Below, one piece after another: positions 1 through 8,000 of a stretch of DNA of 64,000 nt. The translations under genes and the position numbers were made by a program. The notes under the pieces are model-generated. The model ran no database searches. It worked only from the letters and a program-made list of their open reading frames with translations, and had not been told where the DNA came from. The DNA comes from Chlamydia gallinacea 08-1274/3 (GTDB lineage: Bacteria > Chlamydiota > Chlamydiia > Chlamydiales > Chlamydiaceae), in NCBI RefSeq assembly GCF_000471025.2, contig NZ_CP015840.1, positions 186,001 through 250,000 on the forward strand, in the 5' to 3' direction. Every line of letters begins with the position of its first letter. The first letter of the stretch is position 1.

Positions 1-696
1 TCCCTTTGTAAGTTCTAATTCATCCATCACTATGTGCAATTGCGACTGTAAACTGCTCGTTGTTCCTTTTTCCAAATCCAGAGATTGTTTAAGTACCATA
101 GCATCGGAAAATAAAAGTTCGTAACTTTCTTGCGAACTCTTAAGAACAACATTTAAAGCTGCTATTTGATGCGAATATTCCTTCTTATAGTTTATAACTT
201 CAGCACGTAACTTATTTACTGCTACCTCCATCTGCATTTTCTCATCAGTAGCGACTTGGCTTAAAGCGAGGATCTTTTCTAACTCATCGCTCTTTTCTTC
301 TAAAACGTCTCGTAATTTCTTTACTTCTTGAGCACAATGTGTATGCAAATTATTTAGCTCTTGCTCTTTTTCAAGAAGCATTTGTTGCAAATGGGAGGCC
401 GAAGTAGATTCTCGAAGTTGTAACCGCAGCAATTTATAAAGAAGCCGACTGTAAGTACTGTTAAGAACTAAAAGCAAGGCAATACTAAATAGCACAAATC
501 CCATCAGCACATAAAATGCCGAGGAAAATTGAGAACCGAAAACCACTACCAAAGAAATGCCAATGGCTAATACCGAAAGGCCAAGAGTCAGCCCAATGAC
601 AGAAGTGATCAACACAACCTTAATTTTCTTTGCACTTACATGCGACTCCGGTACTAGTTGTATTCTATTTACACTCTCTAAAGTAGGAGAAGCCAT
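1..696 (-). CDS. IncA-like inclusion membrane protein, partial (3' end beyond left edge)
   Basis: The reading frame is open for 232 codons from an ATG at 696 and runs off the left edge; the codons upstream of the ATG reach an in-frame TGA within four codons, which fixes the start. Residues about 27-53 and 58-79 form two hydrophobic segments separated by a short hairpin (FGSQFSSA), the bilobed pattern that defines chlamydial Inc proteins. They are followed by a long charged, heptad-like stretch rich in Glu, Lys, Leu and Gln (from about residue 95) that predicts a coiled coil. By family knowledge such proteins are type III secreted, insert in the inclusion membrane and expose the coiled coil to the host cytosol, as IncA does in SNARE-like fusion. 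The neighbour at 1571-2395 has the same architecture, so these are tandem paralogues. Which member of the family it is cannot be told from the fragment. Confidence 0.8.
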   Translation of the reverse strand, partial: MASPTLESVNRIQLVPESHVSAKKIKVVLITSVIGLTLGLSVLAIGISLVVVFGSQFSSAFYVLMGFVLFSIALLLVLNSTYSRLLYKLLRLQLRESTSASHLQQMLLEKEQELNNLHTHCAQEVKKLRDVLEEKSDELEKILALSQVATDEKMQMEVAVNKLRAEVINYKKEYSHQIAALNVVLKSSQESYELLFSDAMVLKQSLDLEKGTTSSLQSQLHIVMDELELTKG

Positions 697-1570
697 GGTA
701 TCGACTCAAAATAAAAGTAAGTCCAAAGACACAATAAAATAATCCACTTACCTTTAATTTTAAATGACTTTTTAAAAACGATTAGTTATCTCCTAGAAAA
801 AAATTAAAAAAATTCTTTTTTTCTTAGAACATTGAATTAAGATCATTTTTCATCCACTCTTTATAATTATAAACAACTTTGAGAACTGCTATACATCTCG
901 TTTAAAATCCCCACTTTCTGTTTTGACAGACAAAGTTCTTACTCTTTCGTTATCATCTAGAGTACCCAAGGAAAACTGGATTTCTTTAATTCTGGCCATA
1001 TGGAGATAATTTGTTTATAAGAAAAATATGGTCCTAACCAATTGGGGTACCCTAAATAGTTTTACGACAATAGATGTTAGAATTAAAATTGCAAAAGAAT
1101 ATTGCATTCAATTAATTGGATGTGACTATCCAACTACATTAGCGTCGGGTGATAATTAGACACTAAAGAATAGCTTGGGAAAATAACAACTCCTATTAAA
1201 GAACTCTTGTCCTCAAACCATTCTCTTGAAATTAAAAGAGCGTGAACTTAAAAAGTCTAAGAATAAATAAAAACATCTTAGAAAAAGAATAAAATAATCA
1301 CTTTTATTTTCATTAAACTGGATACATGTAGAAAATATTCCTAAACCACAACAAAAGTCACAGCCTAAGAAAAAAAGAAGCATTAGAAACTTGGTCTCCT
1401 GTAAATAAACTTGAAAATCAGGAGACCTCTAATGAAATAGACAAACTAACGCTATCCTACCACCGGTATTCAAGTACTTATAAACACTCGGATGACTAAA
1501 AGCAAATACAAATACTTTTAATTTCTTGTAAAATCTCGTTATTTACCCCACTTCATTAGAAAGCTTTTTA
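697..1570. other. 874-base stretch with no supportable gene between two IncA-like genes
   Basis: AT-rich and closed by stops in all six frames; I see no reading frame that looks coding. Fragments such as a short Lys/Gln/Pro-rich frame near 1325-1410 end quickly and may be decayed coding sequence, but this cannot be shown. The only clear structure is the inverted repeat at 1393-1427. A gap this long is unusual in a compact chlamydial genome and suggests loss of a gene. Confidence 0.6.
1393..1427. repeat. Perfect 9-base inverted repeat (GGTCTCCTG / CAGGAGACC)
   Basis: GGTCTCCTG at 1393-1401 is repeated exactly in inverted form at 1419-1427 with a 17-base AT-rich loop. The stem is GC-rich in an AT-rich gap and could fold as a hairpin. 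No T-run follows on either strand, so a classical intrinsic terminator is only one possibility; it lies about 140 bases before the end of the minus-strand IncA-like gene at 1571, that is, downstream of it. Confidence 0.5.
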
Positions 1571-2395
1571 CTAGCCCAAATCGTTATTTCCTTCTTGAGA
1601 TTCCGCTACCTCCCCCTGTTCTCCCTGAGCAACCTCTACCGTCTCACCTTCAGGTGTACTGGCACCCTCGTGCAGATCTTCCTGCTCCTGTATTGTGTTC
1701 TCTAACAAGCTCTTCTGGCAAACAAGTGCTTCTAACTTTTCTTGAAGGAAATCAAGTTTACTTTTAAGATTACCACACTCTTTTTCTGCTACTCCTCTTT
1801 CCATTAAAGTTACTGCCTGCTGAATTTGAAGGTCTTGCAGTTGTTCTGCAAGGTTTAATCCTGTTTGTGACATCAGAGCACATTGAGTTTCCAGCTCAGA
1901 TGCTAAGACTCGAGAATCTTGGTAAAGTCGACGAAGTTCCCCAGATTGTTGTCTATCTTTTTCATGTTTCTCTTCCACTTCCTGCAGTTTTTTCTGATTC
2001 CTTTCAAGCATCTCTGCTAATTCATGAATACACGCTTCCTTGTCTACAAGTGCTGCTTGCGTTTCTTTTAACATCATGCTCTCTTTTCTAAGAGCTCCCT
2101 GTAATTTTCGATTTTCTTCTACCAGTCGTTCTGCACCTACATTCTTCCTACAAATTGAAATCAATGCAATGCCCAATAAAACTACACTAACCACCATAGA
2201 AAAAATAAGAATGCAAGAGAGCGGCCCAGATGTAGAAAATGCAAAATAAGCAGTCAATAACAAAGAGAACAGCACTGTTCCTAATAAACATGTAATAGTT
2301 AAAGCAATAAGTTGTGCCCTCGCCATTACAGTACAAGGTGAACTATGAAATACTTCTGGGGGGGGGGGGGATTGATACTTGTTGTCATATGTCAT
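1571..2395 (-). CDS. IncA-like inclusion membrane protein with homopolymeric C tract near start
   Basis: A 274-residue protein. Residues about 28-53 and 58-81 are two hydrophobic segments split by a short turn (STSGP), the Inc signature; residues about 85-245 are Glu/Gln/Lys/Leu-rich and predict a long coiled coil; the last 30 residues are acidic (repeated EGE, EQGE). The first 23 residues include SPPPPE, coded by 13 consecutive C (plus-strand G at 2358-2370). One extra or missing base there changes the frame. An ATG at 2388 lies seven bases downstream of the ATG at 2395 and would be in frame if the tract had 14 C; an internal Met 24 lies beyond the tract. No strong ribosome binding site precedes either ATG. 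The family role, inclusion membrane insertion and host contact, is known; its host partner is not. Confidence 0.8.
   Translation of the reverse strand: MTYDNKYQSPPPPEVFHSSPCTVMARAQLIALTITCLLGTVLFSLLLTAYFAFSTSGPLSCILIFSMVVSVVLLGIALISICRKNVGAERLVEENRKLQGALRKESMMLKETQAALVDKEACIHELAEMLERNQKKLQEVEEKHEKDRQQSGELRRLYQDSRVLASELETQCALMSQTGLNLAEQLQDLQIQQAVTLMERGVAEKECGNLKSKLDFLQEKLEALVCQKSLLENTIQEQEDLHEGASTPEGETVEVAQGEQGEVAESQEGNNDLG
2358..2370. repeat. Homopolymeric G13 (C13 on the coding strand) in the 5' end of an IncA-like gene
   Basis: Thirteen identical bases, the longest GC homopolymer I found in the window, located 25 bases inside the reading frame that begins at 2395. Poly-C/G tracts of this length are known slipped-strand contingency loci in chlamydial pmp and Inc-type families. 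The reported length may itself represent only one state of a mixed population. Confidence 0.85.
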
Positions 2396-2853
2396 TCACT
2401 TTAAAACAATTAACTTAGGAAAAGTAAGCTACTGGAAGATTTAAAATACAAGTAATTTATTTGTGTTACAAACCAGACTCTCTTGAAGAAAAAGCAACAA
2501 AAAATTTAAGATTTGACCCATCACTTGAATTAGCCGCAATGCCTTCTAAACCATAGACATAGGCGCAAAATGAGTAAGCGAAGTGAACCCAAACCGATAG
2601 CCTAGGGAAATAAATAACCAAAGGCAAAAAGAGGGTGCCGTACCGGTTCACTTAAAAGACTACTTTACCAAAAGACGAAAGAAGCTTTTTCTTTATAAGA
2701 TCTTACAAACATTTATAAATGGGAGATTTTTATCTTATAAAGAATTTGCAACAACCTTTTGATGTGATCCGATTTTGGATAATTTGATTTTTAATAAATC
2801 ACAGTATAAAATAATAGTATTTTAATTTATAAATCCTATAGTTAATTTTTTAA
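2396..2853. other. 458-base divergent intergenic region
   Basis: Separates the minus-strand IncA-like gene from the plus-strand 697-residue gene, so promoters for both should lie here. It is AT-rich. The only clear structure is the 13-base inverted repeat at 2689-2744. A 61-codon minus-strand frame at 2466-2651 begins with GTG, has no recognisable product, and is not called. No Shine-Dalgarno sequence precedes the ATG at 2854. Confidence 0.5.
2689..2744. repeat. Perfect 13-base inverted repeat upstream of the 697-residue gene
   Basis: TTCTTTATAAGAT at 2689-2701 is repeated exactly in inverted form at 2732-2744, with a 30-base loop. It sits about 110 bases upstream of the plus-strand start at 2854, inside a divergent promoter region. 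It could be an operator, a 5' leader hairpin, or a leftover; the AT-rich composition makes a strong terminator unlikely. Confidence 0.5.
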
Positions 2854-4947
2854 ATGTCACTCGATTATAATCCTGGTGCACAGCTTTCCCTGAGAGCACA
2901 ACATCCTTTGATAGGGTTCTATCGCGTCACTTCTTTCACTTCCTTACACAATAAAATTAGAGGTATCCTGAGCTCTTGTTGCTGTCTCCAGACGCCCTCT
3001 ACTACACATCCAGGTTGGGTAGCTACTATATCTATCGTGTCGGCTCTTCTTTCTGTTGCTATCTCGATTCTTCTACTTCCTGTTAAACTAGTCATGCTTT
3101 TTGGACTCTGCCTCTGTAAGCCGCACCAAATTCAGCCATCTCCACTACTTAAGATCGAGACTCCTTCCGACTCACTCCCCCCTCCTTACCAAGAATCCCT
3201 TATTCAACCTCCTCAGGAAGTAGTTAGAGAATCTAGTGTAGAACTGACTCTTAAGGATTTCTTTGAGCTTTACTTTCACAATTTCCCCCTAGATCGTATC
3301 GATGTAAAAGCTATAGCTCTAGGTAGCCACGTAGAAGAATTACAAGATCCAAATTTCTCTGAAGAAGCCCTATTCAATCTACCTGCCTCTCTTTTCTATC
3401 CAGTTCCACCATCTATGGATGACATAATTCACATTCCCCTATTGGCAAGTGATGAAGAACAATCATTAGAGGCCACCTCCTCCGAAGAAGAGGAAGGTCA
3501 GTCTCCTGCGTACCCACCCTCTTCTGCTCCAACTTCCTCACAAAAAACTGTGGAAGCTGCTTTAAACGAGGATCCCTCTATTTGGCAGAAACAATTTACC
3601 GATCAACTCCTTTCCTCTGCCCCAGAGGATTGGGACTTCTTAACTACGTTACATCAATACGCCGTCTTAATGTTAGGAGAGCAGCAAGCACAAAAATTAA
3701 AAACGTTTATTGCGAAAATAGCTGATCCTGAAGCGGGTTCATCCCTATTAGACCCTGAGACACAACAAACAGCTCGAGCCTACTTAGGTGGCCTATTATC
3801 ACTGCTTACAAAAGCATCTCTCCCCTCACGCCTAAAAATAGAGATGCTGAACAATATTTACCAACACCTACCCAATTGTGAACAAATACCCGAATGCTTA
3901 CTTCCTATAATATATGATGAAATGCTTGCTTTATCTTTCCTTGAAAGAGAGTATGCTATTTCCTCTCCAGAAGAAGAGCTAGCGTGTTCTGGACTTATGA
4001 TACACCATTTGCTTCCTCCGCTTTCTTCAGACGCCAATTCTAGTGAAGTCCGAGGTTATATTTCTTTATTACGGCAGAAATTTGCACAGCCATTAATAAC
4101 AAGACTAGATAACATCCATCTCACTCCCTCAACAAATGCATTATTACAGGCCTTGGCACAACCCCACCCCCCCTGGAGTGATTTTAAACCTAGACTTGTA
4201 ACTTTAATTCAAAATCTTTGTGGACACACAAATAAAACTACGTGGAGCATGCAGCACATACTCAATCGTTTATCTAGTAGAGCAGACTCTTTAATTCAGA
4301 GTGCTGAAGCTGAAGCATCAGCTCGTGCCAGTATGCACTTACTATATGAATTTATGTTAAGAAACGATATATCCAATGAACATAAACAACTTGTTCTAAG
4401 CAATATTGCCTCTTATAGTGATCGCTGTGCCCCAACCTGGATTACAGAAACAAATGCCCAGTTAGAACTCCATATGAACTCAAGCACTCAAGGAAGAGAA
4501 CTTATTCTCACCTGGGTACAACAATTCAAACATCACCTAGTTCACGAACTATATCACACAGAACCACAATGGCACATAGAGACAGCCTTTAAGCTTGTTT
4601 ATCAGTCTCAACTTGGTTTAGAACCAGGATTTATTGACCCCTATACACAAAGGTTATCAGAATACCGCAGCCAATTAGCAGACGCTTATTATAAATTCGT
4701 AACACAGTATTCTGAATGTGCGAACGCCATGGTAGACTATATTCTTGATCAAGCGCTACAAGCTTCTCAAGAGCAACAAAACACTTTAATGCAATTAATA
4801 CTATTAGACTTAGAACGCAGGCTATCTACACATCATGTAGCTGATGTCATGGAAGCATTCTTCCCAGAAGAAAATGACTATAAGCCATGCCGGATGGCTA
4901 TCATTTACTTACTCATACGCGAAGGTGTTCTTGAAACTATAAATTAA
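2854..4947 (+). CDS. Hypothetical membrane-anchored protein with PPPY motif (Inc-like candidate)
   Basis: A 697-residue protein that I do not recognise. Residues about 54-88 are a strongly hydrophobic block in two lobes divided by PVK, compatible with a short Inc-type hairpin or a single membrane span. A Cys cluster (SCCCLQ, 41-46) precedes it. After it comes a Pro-rich stretch with PPPY at 109-112, then an acidic run (about 200-214) and a Ser/Pro-rich linker (217-229). Residues 235-697 look globular and largely helical. No cleavable signal peptide is obvious. No Shine-Dalgarno sequence precedes the ATG. It is convergent with pmpD across a hairpin at 5003-5040 and lies beside IncA-like genes, in the lineage-specific part of the window, which favours an exported or inclusion-membrane protein. 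Function unknown. Confidence 0.8.
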   Translation: MSLDYNPGAQLSLRAQHPLIGFYRVTSFTSLHNKIRGILSSCCCLQTPSTTHPGWVATISIVSALLSVAISILLLPVKLVMLFGLCLCKPHQIQPSPLLKIETPSDSLPPPYQESLIQPPQEVVRESSVELTLKDFFELYFHNFPLDRIDVKAIALGSHVEELQDPNFSEEALFNLPASLFYPVPPSMDDIIHIPLLASDEEQSLEATSSEEEEGQSPAYPPSSAPTSSQKTVEAALNEDPSIWQKQFTDQLLSSAPEDWDFLTTLHQYAVLMLGEQQAQKLKTFIAKIADPEAGSSLLDPETQQTARAYLGGLLSLLTKASLPSRLKIEMLNNIYQHLPNCEQIPECLLPIIYDEMLALSFLEREYAISSPEEELACSGLMIHHLLPPLSSDANSSEVRGYISLLRQKFAQPLITRLDNIHLTPSTNALLQALAQPHPPWSDFKPRLVTLIQNLCGHTNKTTWSMQHILNRLSSRADSLIQSAEAEASARASMHLLYEFMLRNDISNEHKQLVLSNIASYSDRCAPTWITETNAQLELHMNSSTQGRELILTWVQQFKHHLVHELYHTEPQWHIETAFKLVYQSQLGLEPGFIDPYTQRLSEYRSQLADAYYKFVTQYSECANAMVDYILDQALQASQEQQNTLMQLILLDLERRLSTHHVADVMEAFFPEENDYKPCRMAIIYLLIREGVLETIN

Positions 4948-5002
4948 TAAAGAAACCCTCTTAGTAGAGCATTAGAGAGAAAGTACCACTTATGTAGATT
5001 AT

Positions 5003-5040
5003 ATACAGGTAGTTTTCACGATCACGTAAACTACCTGTAT
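5003..5040. terminator. Bidirectional hairpin between the 697-residue gene and pmpD
   Basis: ATACAGGTAGTTT at 5003-5015 and its exact inverse at 5028-5040 form a 13-base-pair stem with a 12-base loop. It sits between two convergent genes ending at 4947 and 5061, the place expected for a shared terminator. T-runs after the stem are weak on both strands. Confidence 0.7.
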
Positions 5041-5060
5041 GTTATCTAGAAGAAAAATTT

Positions 5061-8000
5061 CTAGAAAATTAAACGTGCCCCTCCATTTATGCCATAAGCC
5101 ACGGTGTGTTCTCTCCACTCATAAGACATCCCTAAAAATGTACTGAAATAAGAATTCCATTCCGTATCATTATTAAATTGCGCCTTCATAGACTTTCTAG
5201 ATAAATTGGATCCGCCCCCCTCCCAAGAATAGGAAGCCGCAGGCAAATTAATCAAAATGTGTGATTGTTTACGATACACATCCAAAGCATAGGAAAAGCG
5301 CAAACTATTTACCTCAGAACGTTGTCCTTTGGAATAATTATGTTCCAAAGATATTCCTATAGGGATGGAAACATTTTGTAAATTCCCCTCAGAGAATACT
5401 CTGGCCTCGCTACCTACTTCAGTAAATGCTGGTAATTCTAAATAAGAATATTCAGCTCCTGTAAAAGGAATAAAAGCAGATACTAAAGACGAAAATAACC
5501 TACGGGGGTTAAGAATATAGCGATAATTCACCTGAGTATCTGCTAATATCCCTCGACTATTCCATGATCCTTGGGATTTGCCTAAATCTGCAGAATATGT
5601 AGTTGTTAAATGATTATGCATATTGCTATAAACAAACATTCCCTTAAACAACCAAGAACCCGCAAAAATACTCATATAAGCAGACCCTAAATAACCGCTT
5701 TGCTCACTCCGAGATACATAAGACTGACTATCCGTATAACCAAAAAATTGAGCAAAACTTCCTCCAATTAAGAAATCTTCGATGAGTTGCGTATCCAACC
5801 CTAACGCATAACCACCCGAGCAATGGTTAAAACCATCAATTTGCGCTATTGTTGCACAGTTCAAGAAGGTTCCCAAGGCAGCTCCCCATATATTCGTTGA
5901 GTAGTCCATCTCCATTCTTTGTAAAGTAATGTTATGCGAGATTTGCTGTTGTTTCAAAGCACGTAAAATCTCATACTGCCCCCATAAGGTGTTTAAAACA
6001 ATAGCTCCCCCTTTCTCTGGATTTAATTTATATCCTGTAGGTTTCCAATTGATCATTAACTTCCCATCGACTACTTGAGGATCTGACCAGTGTCCTGTAT
6101 GCCCATACGTAGATTCCGTAATCACAGGAACAGAAACATGAATTTTTAAAGAATCTAAAATGTGATTCGCATCTTTAGAGTCTTCTAAAGATGTCTTAAA
6201 AGTAATTAAAGCAATATTTGTTTCTCTATTGAGTAATGCATGGTTCTCATAACCTTTGCCTTCTGTATCTATAAGAGTTAGGTCTAAAACATTAGAGTCT
6301 AGTGTCGTTCCCTCAGGAATAACAATTTGTGGAGGTATGGGCGTGATGCCAGGTTCTGAAGCAAAAGAGGCGAGGTCAACATCAAAAGAACGGACATCCA
6401 GCAATAGCTTTTCTTTAGGAAGTGGGGTGTTTTCATCAGCAATATCCATAGAATAGCAAGATTGTATTGAGGAATTGACCTTCCTCTCTTCATGTAAATT
6501 TTCGCTTTTCCCATAAGGATGGAAAACCCCTAATACAGTACCTGAAGCTAGCAAAATTTTACTTCCTCCCTCTTGCTTTAATCCACATAGCCATAATTGG
6601 GCTTGATTTGACAAAGCTAACGTACCCGACTCTAATACAGCTACTTGAGGAATTTTCGATGTAGAAGACGAAAAACGTACAATTCCTGTGTGCTCTGTAG
6701 AACCTTCGGGTGTTTTCTTATTGAATCTCAAGGTAGGATCTTTTAAGAAATCCGTATAGTCTACATGGGCCCTTCTCAAAGTGAGATCTTCAAAAATAAT
6801 CGCATCAGAAAACTCTATACAACGATCCTTAGAGGCAGATATTTCTAACAAAGAAGATTCTTTTCCTTCAAAATATAAACCATCGGAAAGACCTATTGAA
6901 TTGATATTGCCTTGGAAAAGAATATCCCCTCCATAGGCTTCTAAAGTTACCTTCCCCTTTTCACAAATTCGAACAGCACCACCTGTGGGGGCACAGTTAC
7001 TATAAAAAGCAACTAAACCTGAGTTCTTCTGAATAATTAAATCTTGCGTGCAAATAGCACCTCCACCATACCTAGAAACAGAATCATTCTGGTCCAAAAT
7101 GCTATTTCCAGAAAAAATAACATCACCTAAATTTTCTTCAATGACTACTTTGGAATTATTCCCTGAAACTGTAACAACCTGTCCTTGCTCTTCTTGATGT
7201 GCTTCCATCCATCCAGTTAAAATCGCCCCTCCAAAATTTCCTGCACTATTTCCTGAAAAAGAAATAGACTGGATATTTTCTCGAATATCTACTCCCTGTT
7301 TAGCAAAAATGGCTCCACCACCACTGTAGTTTTCTGTATTTTCAGAAGGTCGTAACATCCCATTATTTTTAAATTCTATAATCCCATGATTCTTACGTAG
7401 AAAAACATGTCCCCCAGCACTGGCAAGAGCTCCTCCAGCAACCTTGGTTTTGTTAGAAATAAAGGACACATCGCGTGCATTATCACTTACATTTAATGCA
7501 CCGTGTAAGGCACACACAGCTCCACCTAAATCCAGAGAAGTATTACGTAGAAATTCTATTCCCTGGTTTTTAGAGAGATCTACAGATTGAGATAAAATGG
7601 CTCCACCACTTCCTGTTTCTCCACATACATAATTATTGGAAAAGATGAGATTCACATTATTCCCAATGTGAACTTCATCCATACCGAATAAAGCTCCTCC
7701 ACCTAAAGTACGGAATTTTTGTATGTCGTTGTCTTGAACGTACATACTGTTGTCAGAAAACGTAACTTCTTTAGAGTTATTTTGGATAACGATTTTCTTT
7801 GCAAAAATGGCTCCACCACCTCGAACCACCAAATCTAGGGGTTGCAAAGCTTCCTTACTTGATTCAGAAGGTTCTCCCTTCTTAGCATCCATAACTCTTG
7901 CACATTCTAAAGGACCTGCATAAGCTGAAACTAAAGAAACACCTGAAATTTTTGCATCCATTTGAATTGGAGACGCTTCTGCAACCTCAGATGCAGGTGA

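Noticed and set aside
2466..2651. 61-codon minus-strand open frame in the divergent intergenic region
   Set aside because: GTG start without ribosome binding site, no recognisable domain, and aromatic-rich composition unlike neighbouring genes. A decayed gene cannot be excluded.
4167..4173. Run of seven C in the 697-residue gene as a possible phase-variation tract
   Set aside because: Too short to expect high slippage and the frame is intact over 697 codons on both sides.
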